Shown: positions 47,663 to 57,938 of the stretch, piece by piece
How positions within the stretch are numbered: position 1 is the stretch's first letter
Layout of the letters: each line of letters starts with the position of its first letter
NCBI RefSeq assembly: GCF_900111275.1
Contig: NZ_FOGR01000001.1
Span: 124,001 to 188,000, forward strand
From: Rhizobium sp. NFR03
GTDB lineage: Bacteria; Pseudomonadota; Alphaproteobacteria; Rhizobiales; Rhizobiaceae
DNA: 64,000 bases
Reading direction: 5' to 3'
Notes under the pieces: generated by a model
Database searches by the model: none
Told to the model about the DNA's origin: nothing
The model's input: the letters and a program-made list of their open reading frames with translations, nothing else
Position numbers and translations under genes: made by a program

Positions 47663-48586
47663 TCAGCTTGCGCGCCCGCTCTGCTGGTTGCCCTGTCGGC
47701 CGTTTTCGTCGCGCCGGGGCGTATTCGGATCGTGATGACGCAGATCCTGACTCTCGTCCCGCACGATCGAGCGCGCCCGCTTGCCGCGGAAGTAGGACTG
47801 AACCCAGTCGTCGTCGGACGCGAGCATGTCCTCGATCGTTCCCTGCACCATGACCTTCTTGTTTCCGAGAACGGCGATGCGATCGCAGACGGAGAACAGG
47901 CTGTCGAGGTCGTGAGTCACCATATACACGGTGAGCCCGAGAGTGTCCCGCAACCGCGCGATCAATTCATCGAACTCGGCAGCGCCGATAGGGTCGAGGC
48001 CCGATGTCGGCTCGTCGAGGAAGACGAGGTCTGGATCGAGCGCCAGCGCCCGTGCCAGCGCCGCGCGCTTGATCATGCCGCCGGAAAGCTCCGAGGGAAA
48101 CTTGTCTGCCGCTTCCGGCGCAAGGCCCACGAGCTCGATCTTCAACCGCGCCAGATCGTCCATGATATCCTGCGAAAGATCGAGATATTCCCGCATCGGA
48201 ACCTGGATATTCTCCTTCACCGTCAGCGAGGAGAACAGAGCGCCATGCTGGAAGAGCACGCCGAGCCGCGTGTCGAGTTCCACGCGCTCCTCGTCGCTCA
48301 CCGCATCATACTCGGCGCCCAGAATCTCGATCTTGCCGGAGCGGCGCGGCAGCAGCCGCAGGACGGTGCGCATCAGCACCGACTTGCCCGTGCCGGACGG
48401 ACCGACGAAACCGAGGATCTCGCCCCGGTAGATATCGAGGTTCAGCGCATCCAGCACCACGTTCGAGCCGAAGGCGACCGTCAGGTCCTTGACCGACAGG
48501 ATGACCTCCCGATTGCCCTCGCCCTTCGCTATCTCGGGCGTCATATCTCGTACGTCATCGGCGGTCTGCATCGGTGTCGCCTCCAT
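47663..48586 (-). CDS. mlaF: ATPase of the Mla-type lipid transporter
   Basis: 307 residues. Walker A GPSGTGKSVLMR near residue 63, Q-loop LGVLFQHGALFSSLTV, signature SELSGGMIKRAALARAL, Walker B LVFLDEPTSGLDPIGA and H-loop MVTHDLDSL define the MlaF-type ABC ATPase. About 25 C-terminal residues are polar and look disordered. Its ATG overlaps the mlaE stop (TGATG), so the two are translationally coupled. It powers lipid movement through MlaE and MlaD. Confidence 0.95.
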   Translation of the reverse strand: MEATPMQTADDVRDMTPEIAKGEGNREVILSVKDLTVAFGSNVVLDALNLDIYRGEILGFVGPSGTGKSVLMRTVLRLLPRRSGKIEILGAEYDAVSDEERVELDTRLGVLFQHGALFSSLTVKENIQVPMREYLDLSQDIMDDLARLKIELVGLAPEAADKFPSELSGGMIKRAALARALALDPDLVFLDEPTSGLDPIGAAEFDELIARLRDTLGLTVYMVTHDLDSLFSVCDRIAVLGNKKVMVQGTIEDMLASDDDWVQSYFRGKRARSIVRDESQDLRHHDPNTPRRDENGRQGNQQSGRAS

Positions 48587-49749
48587 CAGAAATTGATCGC
48601 CGAGTAGAAAATGGCGAATAGGGCGTCGATGAGGATGACCACGAAGATCGACTTCACCACCGATTGCGTCACATGCTTGCCGAGCGATTCGGCACTGCCG
48701 CCGACCTTCATGCCCTCGACGGAGGCCACGATGCCGATGATCAGCGCCATGAACGGCGCCTTGATCATGCCGGCGAGTACGGAGGAAAAATCGACCGCTT
48801 CCTGCAGGCGCGCAAGGAACGTGTCGAGCGTAATGCCGGAATAGATGTTGACCACCAGGGCAGCACCCGAAAGCGCCGCGAAATTGGCGATGATCGTCAG
48901 CAGCGGCAAAGCGATCGTCAGCGCGACGAGACGCGGGAAGACGAGAATGCCGATGGGGCTCAGGCCCATCACCTTGAGCGCATCGATCTCCTCGCGCATC
49001 TTCATCGACCCGACCTCGGCCGTGATCGCGCTGCCGGAGCGGCCCGCGATCATGATGGCGGTCAGGAGCACGCCGATTTCACGCAGCTGCAGAATGCCGA
49101 CGAGATCGACCACAAAGAGCTCGGCGCCGAAATAACGCAGCTGGAAGGCGCCTTGCTGCGCGATGATCGCGCCGATCAGGAACGACATCAGGGCGACGAT
49201 CGGCACGGCCTGCACGCCCATGCGGTCGATCTGGTTGACAATGGCGGCCGGAGAGAGCCCGCTGTGACGACCGACCTTCAGCTGCGCGCCACGAACGGCT
49301 GAGCCGACGATGTACATCGCGGCCACCGTGTCGTCCCACATGGAAACGACGGCCTTGCCGATCGGCTGGAAGGCGCGGTCGGCGAGCGTGCGCGCCGAAC
49401 CATCGTCGGCCTTGGGTTCGCGAAGTTCGGCCGGCAGCGCCTTGACGAGTTCGAGATAGCCGGCGTTGCCGCCGTCCAGCGTCACGGCCTCGTCACCGCC
49501 GAGCTTCGTCATGAAGCGGCGTATGATCCAGGCGCCCGCCGTGTCCATCGCCGTGATGTCGGAAAGGTCGAAGCGCACCTGCGAGCCCTGCGGCCCGCCG
49601 GCGGGCTTGGCCATTTCATCCAGGCGCTTGACGACGGAGGGCAGGCCGGAGGCACGCCAGTTACCGCCGAAACGATAGACCGTGTCCCCCTTCTCGCCGG
49701 AATCGTCGCGCTCGACGGTCGCTTCAGTCTTGACGAGGGTTTTGGTCAC
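48586..49749 (-). CDS. mlaE: Mla-type permease with N-terminal STAS-like domain
   Basis: 387 residues. The first 120 residues resemble a STAS domain (RFDLSDITAMDTAGAWIIRR), the role filled by MlaB in E. coli, fused here to the permease. The MlaE part has GLSPAAIVNQIDRMGVQAVP, LREIGVLLTAIMIAGRSGSA and KVMGLSPIGILVFPRLVAL, the family core. The start is a GTG at 49749 without a strong ribosome binding site. It heads the operon mlaE-mlaF-mlaD-lipoprotein. No MlaC is nearby. Confidence 0.93.
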   Translation of the reverse strand: MTKTLVKTEATVERDDSGEKGDTVYRFGGNWRASGLPSVVKRLDEMAKPAGGPQGSQVRFDLSDITAMDTAGAWIIRRFMTKLGGDEAVTLDGGNAGYLELVKALPAELREPKADDGSARTLADRAFQPIGKAVVSMWDDTVAAMYIVGSAVRGAQLKVGRHSGLSPAAIVNQIDRMGVQAVPIVALMSFLIGAIIAQQGAFQLRYFGAELFVVDLVGILQLREIGVLLTAIMIAGRSGSAITAEVGSMKMREEIDALKVMGLSPIGILVFPRLVALTIALPLLTIIANFAALSGAALVVNIYSGITLDTFLARLQEAVDFSSVLAGMIKAPFMALIIGIVASVEGMKVGGSAESLGKHVTQSVVKSIFVVILIDALFAIFYSAINF

Positions 49750-49933
49750 GCGGTTCTAAATTCTCTGGGCCAAGGTTGCATCGGTAGCGATCAGCCAACA
49801 CTCATAGCGACTGGCGTTAACGATGTCACCGACGGAAAAGATACCGGAGACAATCGTGACGACAGGCCGTTGACGACCGTGATGTCGATGCCACGTTCCC
49901 TCATGTGCATCGTTTCGGAAAGGCTATACGCAG

Positions 49934-50914
49934 ATGACCACGCTTGAGATCACCGTCGAGCATTTTCCCATCGCCGGACAATTTACCATTTCGCGCGGCT
50001 CCAAGACAGCGGCCTCCGTCGTCACCTGCCGCTTGTCGGAAGGCAGGACGAGCGGCATCGGCGAATGCGTGCCCTATGCCCGCTATGGCGAGACGATAGA
50101 GAGCGTCATCGAGGCCGTCGAAGCCTGCCGCCACGTGATCGAGCGGGGCATCGGACGGGTGGAACTCGCTCGCGTCATGCCACCGGGTGCTGCCCGTAAT
50201 GCAGTGGATTGCGCGATGTGGGATCTCGAAGCCAAAAAGAGCGCCCTGCCCGCCTGGCAACTCGCGGGCCTTTCTCTTCCGCAGCCTCTCGTCACCGCCT
50301 ACACGATCTCGCTTGCCGACGTCGGGACGATGGCCGCGCGCTCGGCGGAAGCCGCCTTCCGCCCGGTCCTCAAGGTCAAGGTCGGCACCGCGGACGACAC
50401 CGCCCGCATCCGCGCCGTCCGCAGGTCCGCGCCCGAATCGATCATCATCCTCGATGCGAACGAAGGCTGGACGGACGCCAACCTGGCGGCCCACTTCGCC
50501 GTTTGCGAGGAAGCGGGCATCGCCCTCATCGAACAACCCCTGCCGGCGGGCCATGACGACATTCTCGCCCGTGTGCCACGGCCGGTTCCCGTCTGCGCGG
50601 ACGAGAGCGTCCACACCATTGCGGATCTCGATCACCTCGCCGGCCGGTACGACGCCGTCAACATCAAGCTCGACAAGACCGGCGGCCTCACCCACGCCTT
50701 CGACATGCGCGACCGGGCCCTTGCCCTCGGTCTCGACGTCATGGTCGGCTGCATGGTGGGTACTTCGCTCGCGATGGCGCCCGCAGCGCTCGTCGCACAG
50801 GGCGCTGCCTTCGTCGATCTCGATGGACCGCTGCTCCTGTCCCGCGACCGGGAGCCGGGCCTTCGCTACGAAGGTTCGCTGCTGATGCCGCTGGAGCCGG
50901 CGCTCTGGGGCTGA
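49934..50914 (+). CDS. dgcA: Dipeptide epimerase / N-acyl amino acid racemase (enolase superfamily)
   Basis: 326 residues. The muconate-lactonizing-enzyme fold has VLKVKVG (second Lys as base), IILDANEGW with metal Asp, ALIEQPLP (Glu), CADES (Asp) and VNIKLDKTGG (Lys base), the set for a 1,1-proton-transfer epimerase. The family acts on L-Ala-D/L-Glu or, in rhizobia, is annotated as DgcA, an N-acetyl-Glu racemase. The substrate is not certain. Its last 49 bases overlap the end of the converging MFS gene. Confidence 0.85.
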   Translation: MTTLEITVEHFPIAGQFTISRGSKTAASVVTCRLSEGRTSGIGECVPYARYGETIESVIEAVEACRHVIERGIGRVELARVMPPGAARNAVDCAMWDLEAKKSALPAWQLAGLSLPQPLVTAYTISLADVGTMAARSAEAAFRPVLKVKVGTADDTARIRAVRRSAPESIIILDANEGWTDANLAAHFAVCEEAGIALIEQPLPAGHDDILARVPRPVPVCADESVHTIADLDHLAGRYDAVNIKLDKTGGLTHAFDMRDRALALGLDVMVGCMVGTSLAMAPAALVAQGAAFVDLDGPLLLSRDREPGLRYEGSLLMPLEPALWG

Positions 50915-52089
50915 AGCGTCCAGGCGGCGATGAGAAGCGCAAAACCGATGAAGGCCGCGACCGCCATGGACAGGAACCCGTGCACGCCGAACCAGCCGTA
51001 GAAGATGCCGGAGACGAAGGTGCAAAGCGCCGTAAAGGTGCCGGTATAGAAAAAGTACATTCCCTGCGCCGCCGTTTCCTGCCGCTCGGCCACGCGGCGC
51101 ACCAGCATGGTCTGTAGCCCCGTATGCATGATCGCGTAGGTGAAGGCATGGGAGCACTGCAACGCAAAATAGCCCCAGAAGCCGAGATCGAGCGGGAAGA
51201 CGAGCCACCGCAGAATGGCGAGCCCCGCGCCGGAGAAGATCATCGCCCAAAGGCTTACCCGCACGAGGATGACCTTCGCGGCGACGAACATCGCAATCTC
51301 CGCCGCGACGCCGCCGCTCCAGAGAAGCCCCACTTCGGTCCCTGAAAAACCGATGCTCGTCCAGTAGAGCGCCGAAAATGCAAACAGCATGCCGTGACTG
51401 CCGTTGACGAGCCCGACGCCCATCAGCATCATCTGGATGTCAGGCGCGCGCAGCGCCTTCGGCGGCGCATCGGCGAGCGTCGTCAGCGTCGATGGCCGCC
51501 GTGGCGCCCCGACGCGCGGCGCAAGGAAGGTGACGACGACCATGGCCACGAAGCCCACCGTCATCGCCGGCAGCACCATCACGGCACCGAAACGCCCGAT
51601 CAGCGCACCGCCGATCATCGTCGCGCAGATGAAGGCGATGGAGCCCCAGAGCCGCATGCGAGCATAATCGAAACCCCAACGCCGCACGCCCGTCAGCGCC
51701 ACCGCCTCGACGATCGGCACATACGGCGAGTACACCACGCCTTGCAGCGTGTAGATGACGAGCACCGCCCAGAATGCGTGGGAGACGAAAAGACCGAGCG
51801 CGGTCAGCAGCGACAGGCCTGCCGACCAGAAAAGCAGCCGCGTCCGCTCGCCCAGCGCATCCGCGATCATGCCCGCCACCGGCGCCGAGAACACCCGCAC
51901 GAACATGGGCACGGCAAGGATCACGGAAATCTGCGCGGCATCGAAAGACAGAGAGGCCAGCCAGACCGGAAAGAAGGGCAGAGCAAACCCGTTGATGAAC
52001 AATGGCGCGCTGAAGAGCAACGCTATCCGCGCCACGAATCGCGAAGGCGGCGCCGGCTCGGCGAGCCGTGACGAGGAGGGAGAATCCAT
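50866..52089 (-). CDS. MFS transporter (HcaT/Nucleoside-H+-symporter-like)
   Basis: 407 residues from ATG 52089; ATG 52125 is an alternative. About twelve TM helices are expected, with FVARIALLFSAPLFINGFAL as the first and FAPVAGMIADALGERTR-like VFSAPVAGMIADALGERTRL as the second loop. The pattern resembles 3-phenylpropionate transporter-type MFS proteins. The substrate is unknown. Its 3' end overlaps dgcA by 49 bases, tail to tail, suggesting the two are not independent in evolution, though a functional link is not shown. Confidence 0.82.
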   Translation of the reverse strand: MDSPSSSRLAEPAPPSRFVARIALLFSAPLFINGFALPFFPVWLASLSFDAAQISVILAVPMFVRVFSAPVAGMIADALGERTRLLFWSAGLSLLTALGLFVSHAFWAVLVIYTLQGVVYSPYVPIVEAVALTGVRRWGFDYARMRLWGSIAFICATMIGGALIGRFGAVMVLPAMTVGFVAMVVVTFLAPRVGAPRRPSTLTTLADAPPKALRAPDIQMMLMGVGLVNGSHGMLFAFSALYWTSIGFSGTEVGLLWSGGVAAEIAMFVAAKVILVRVSLWAMIFSGAGLAILRWLVFPLDLGFWGYFALQCSHAFTYAIMHTGLQTMLVRRVAERQETAAQGMYFFYTGTFTALCTFVSGIFYGWFGVHGFLSMAVAAFIGFALLIAAWTLQPQSAGSSGISSEPS

Positions 52090-52207
52090 TCGGGATGACC
52101 TGATGTCGATCCAGCCGGTTATCATGTCTCGGGTAGGCCGCGCCAGTCCGAACCCCTCCCGGAAACGGGGAGATTACCGTCACCGGCTCTTTCCGAAGCG
52201 ACCCGGC

Positions 52208-53047
52208 TCAGGCGGCCTGTCGTGCCAGAAACGATCCGACCAGAGCTTCCGCCTCGCTGCTGTCCTCGGCGACCTGCGGCGCGCCGGCAATCACGTTCCA
52301 GGTGATCAGTTCCATGCGACCGTCCGTGTGCTCGGCGATCGCCGTGCAGCTTTCCACCCAGTCGCCGGAGTTCATGTAGCGAATGCCGTCGATATCCTCG
52401 ATGACGGCATGATGGATATGCCCGCAGACGACACCATCGGCTTCGGCCTTGCGGGCCTCCGCGGCAACCACCGTCTGGAACTCGCCAATGAAGTTGACGG
52501 CGTGCTTGACCTGCTGCTTCGCCCAGGCCGAAAACGACCAGTAGGGCATGCCGAGCCGTCGGCGCACGGCGGCAAGGCCGATATTGATGACGATCGCCAT
52601 ATCGTAGGCCCAGTCGCCGAGATAGGCCAGCAGCCGGGCATTGCGCACGACCACGTCGAACTCGTCGCCATGCAGCACGAGGTAGCGCAACCCGTCGGCA
52701 CTTTCGTGGATGTGACGCGAGGCCACTTCGATGCCGCCGAAATGCATGCCGGGAAAGGCGCGCAGGAATTCGTCGTGATTGCCCGGAATATAAATGATCC
52801 GCGTGCCCTTGCGGGCTTTGCGCAGCAGTTTCTGCACCACGTCGTTGCAGGACTGCGGCCAGTACCAGGACCGCTTCAGCCGCCACCCGTCGACGATGTC
52901 GCCGACGAGAATGATCGTATCGGCATCGTGCAGTCGCAGGAAGTCCAGCAGGTAATCGGTCTTTGCCGCCTTGGAGCCCAGATGCACATCGGAAATGAAC
53001 AGGGTCCGGAAATGCCGGATGGTTGGCTCGCTCACTCTCTGGTCCAT
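52208..53047 (-). CDS. LpxH-like metallophosphoesterase (UDP-2,3-diacylglucosamine diphosphatase family)
   Basis: 279 residues. All calcineurin-fold motifs are present: FISDVHLGS, ILVGDIVDGW, IPGNHDEF, VLHGDEFD and VVCGHIHHAVI. The family includes LpxH, which cleaves UDP-2,3-diacylglucosamine to lipid X in lipid A synthesis. Rhizobial genomes also carry LpxI, so this protein may act on another phosphodiester. ATG 53047 has GGAG 7 bases upstream. It lies between the MFS gene and the divergent malic enzyme gene. Confidence 0.85.
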   Translation of the reverse strand: MDQRVSEPTIRHFRTLFISDVHLGSKAAKTDYLLDFLRLHDADTIILVGDIVDGWRLKRSWYWPQSCNDVVQKLLRKARKGTRIIYIPGNHDEFLRAFPGMHFGGIEVASRHIHESADGLRYLVLHGDEFDVVVRNARLLAYLGDWAYDMAIVINIGLAAVRRRLGMPYWSFSAWAKQQVKHAVNFIGEFQTVVAAEARKAEADGVVCGHIHHAVIEDIDGIRYMNSGDWVESCTAIAEHTDGRMELITWNVIAGAPQVAEDSSEAEALVGSFLARQAA

Positions 53048-53220
53048 CTGTCGTCTCCGGGCTTCAGCGCCTGCCACCCTGAAAGCAGACTCCTGTTTCA
53101 GGAGCATGACAATGCAGGCCCGCAGCTGTCAGATGCATTCCCGAAACCATGCCTTGCGAACTGTACGCATCGCCGAAATCATGCCAGAAGGGCCACGTTG
53201 AAAAAGAGGGTACTGATGCG

Positions 53221-55533
<2,313 letters not shown>

Positions 55534-55542
55534 ACCTTCATG

Positions 55543-55566
55543 GCCGCGCGAATGTGATCGCGCGGC
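55543..55566 (+). terminator. GC-rich hairpin after the malic enzyme gene
   Basis: A perfect 9-bp stem (GCCGCGCGA with TCGCGCGGC, 6-base loop) lies 10 bases after the stop. No T-run follows, so termination by it alone is doubtful; it may protect the mRNA end. Confidence 0.4.
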
Positions 55567-55677
55567 GCGTTGCAGCTAACGGCAAAGCCGCTATGATCTG
55601 GTCTTGTCCGCGCCTTGAGAGTGCGGACTTTATCGGTTCCAGCGGGGACCGGACATTCCCACCGAGGCAGGCGACGT

Positions 55678-56934
55678 TTGAGTATCCGCAGAGTGTCCAT
55701 GGCCGCATTGCTTGCGCCGCTCCTGTGCCTGTCCGCAGGCGCCGAAGCCTCGCCGCTTTGCGACAGGCTCTTTGCGCGCCTCGCCGACCTGCCCGAAACG
55801 ATGTCCAGCGACATCGAGAACAGAGGTGGCGCCCGCGGATATGACGATACCCGCCAGCGCAATTTCACAGGCGCCATCACGCGGCAGAATCTCGAGCTTC
55901 GCAGCGCGCGCAGCCAGCAACGTGCGCTCGGCTGCAGCACGGACAGCGTCACCGTCATCAACGGCGACAATGAAGAGGCCTGCGCCGATCTCGACAACAG
56001 GATCGCCGCGATCAGCGACGATCTCGCGGAGCTGAAGGCCCGCCGCACCGAGGAAATTGCGGGCTCGGAAGATGACGCCGCGCGCCGCCGCGTGCTGGTG
56101 GCTCTTCAGGCCAACCGATGCGAGGCGATCGACAGCGATCTCGTCAGCGCTTCGGTCTCGGGCCCCGATACGTCCGAACCCCGCCGCTTTCGCAACATCA
56201 TCGCCGACCTTCCGCCGATTGGCAGCGAGGAGACGAACCTGCGCGGCTCATCGGATGCGCCGATATCAGACCTGCCCACGTCCGAGCCGCCGATCTCGGA
56301 CCTCTCCACGCCCAACCTCCATCTGCTGACGCAGGACGGCCCGCTGCGGACCATGTGCGTCCGCACCTGCGACGGCTCGTTCTTCCCGATTTCCGCCAAT
56401 GCCACGCCGGACGATTTCGAGCGGGATGCGCAGACGTGCAGTGCCCGCTGCCCGGGAGCGACAACCGAACTCTATTACCATCCGCTGGCCGGCGAGACGC
56501 AGGACATGATCTCGGCCAGCACCGGCGCGCCCTATACCGATCTGCCGACGGCCTTCGCCTACAAGAACGGAAGCCCCGCCAGCCGCAGCCAGTGCGGCTG
56601 CCGCATCCCGTCGCAGTCGGCAGCCAGGAACCCCGGGTCCGGCTTCTCGACACTGCCGGGTGACGCACCTGCGCCCCGCATGAGCACGCCCTCCGACAAG
56701 GCGGTGGTGACGATAACGACGGAACCGGCGCCGTCCGAACCGACCGCTCCGAAGGCGCTCCTGCCGTCCACCGCGCCTATCGAAACGCCGGCGCCATCGG
56801 TCAACGAGCGACCCTACGATCCCAAGGCCCATCGCGTCCGTCAGGTCGGCCCCTCCTTCCTGCCAGCGGAAGAATCATCCATCGACCTCCGCCATCCCGC
56901 AGGTCCCGGATACCAGCAACAGCAGACGAACTGA
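55678..56934 (+). CDS. DUF2865-like secreted protein
   Basis: 418 residues from a TTG at 55678 with GAGGCAGG upstream; an ATG at 55699 is possible but loses the basic start of the signal peptide. The signal (MSIRRVSMAALLAPLLCLSA) is cleaved near AEASP. A coiled-coil region about 60-160 has two Cys. The DUF2865-type domain has MCVRTCDGSFFPISANATPD, CSARCPGATTELYYHP and QCGCRIP, with paired cysteines. The C-terminal 100 residues are Pro-rich and disordered. Found across Rhizobiales; function unknown. Confidence 0.82.
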   Translation: MSIRRVSMAALLAPLLCLSAGAEASPLCDRLFARLADLPETMSSDIENRGGARGYDDTRQRNFTGAITRQNLELRSARSQQRALGCSTDSVTVINGDNEEACADLDNRIAAISDDLAELKARRTEEIAGSEDDAARRRVLVALQANRCEAIDSDLVSASVSGPDTSEPRRFRNIIADLPPIGSEETNLRGSSDAPISDLPTSEPPISDLSTPNLHLLTQDGPLRTMCVRTCDGSFFPISANATPDDFERDAQTCSARCPGATTELYYHPLAGETQDMISASTGAPYTDLPTAFAYKNGSPASRSQCGCRIPSQSAARNPGSGFSTLPGDAPAPRMSTPSDKAVVTITTEPAPSEPTAPKALLPSTAPIETPAPSVNERPYDPKAHRVRQVGPSFLPAEESSIDLRHPAGPGYQQQQTN

Positions 56935-56971
56935 GACGCGCGTCGATTGACGGTGGCCTCAGACGCGCCGA

Positions 56972-57796
56972 TCAAGCCGGCGCGTATCGCACGAAGGCGA
57001 AGCGCTTCCCGTCCGCAGACCAGTTCGGCACGTTCATCGTTCCCTGACCGCCAAACAGTTCGAACAATTCCCGCGCATTGCCGCCATCCGGGTCCATCAT
57101 CCGCAACCGCACCGTCAGGTCACGCGGATGATCGATCACATCGCCGTCATAGGAAATGACGAGAACGCTGCGCCCATCCGGCGAAGGATGCGGAAACCAG
57201 TCGCCATAGGGGCTGTCCGTGATCCGCTCAGCCGGTCCGCCTTCCGCCGGCACGCGCCAGATCTGCATGCGACCCGACCGGCTGGAATTGAAGTAGATCC
57301 AGCGCCCGTCGGCCGAATAATCCGGTCCATCATTGCGCCCCTCGCCCTGCGTCAGCCGCACTTCGTCGCCGCCATCAACCGCATTCGTATAGATGTCGAA
57401 CACCTGGTCGCGGATTCCGCAATAGGTCAGGCGCGCGCCGTCCGGCGACCAGCCGTGCCAGTAAGACGGCAGGTCCGGCGTCAGAAGCTTCGGTGTGCCG
57501 CCACCGAGCGGCAATGTGTAGATCGCCGTTTTCCCGAACTCGGTCTTGTCGCTGATCGCAAGCAGCCGCCCGTCCGGCGAAGGGCCATGGTCGTTGTTCA
57601 CGCGGACGGCAAAACCCGTGTCGATCGCTTCAGGCTCTCCTCCATCGAGGCCTAAACGCCAGAGCCGGCCGTCTCCGTTGAGGATCAGGCCGTCACCGTC
57701 GGGCGCGAAATTGGGTGCTTCGACCAGCCGGTCCGTTTGCCAGACCACCTGCGTCTGCCCCGTGTCCACGGTGAAGATTTCGACCGAACTCCGCAT
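56972..57796 (-). CDS. PD40/TolB-like beta-propeller protein
   Basis: 274 residues with no signal peptide, so probably cytoplasmic, unlike TolB. The repeats have the PD40 form: FAPDGDGLILNG, PSPDGRLLAIS, WSPDGARLTY, YSADGRWIYFNSSRSGRMQI, PSPDGRSVLV and WSADGKRFAF, about six blades. The family binds or hydrolyses peptides or serves as scaffold; this member has no catalytic domain. GGAGG lies 7 bases before ATG 57796. It is divergent from the sulfatase gene. Confidence 0.88.
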   Translation of the reverse strand: MRSSVEIFTVDTGQTQVVWQTDRLVEAPNFAPDGDGLILNGDGRLWRLGLDGGEPEAIDTGFAVRVNNDHGPSPDGRLLAISDKTEFGKTAIYTLPLGGGTPKLLTPDLPSYWHGWSPDGARLTYCGIRDQVFDIYTNAVDGGDEVRLTQGEGRNDGPDYSADGRWIYFNSSRSGRMQIWRVPAEGGPAERITDSPYGDWFPHPSPDGRSVLVISYDGDVIDHPRDLTVRLRMMDPDGGNARELFELFGGQGTMNVPNWSADGKRFAFVRYAPA

Positions 57797-57938
57797 ACCG
57801 TTTCCTCCGCGCGGGAATGCAACACCCCGCCGAAAACCATGAAATCACAGGCGTTGTGCGTGGGAAAGCACATTCATCCCCTGTTCAACATGACACCGGT
57901 ATGACAGTCATGCGAAGAATTTGTGAAGGGAGCCGGCC

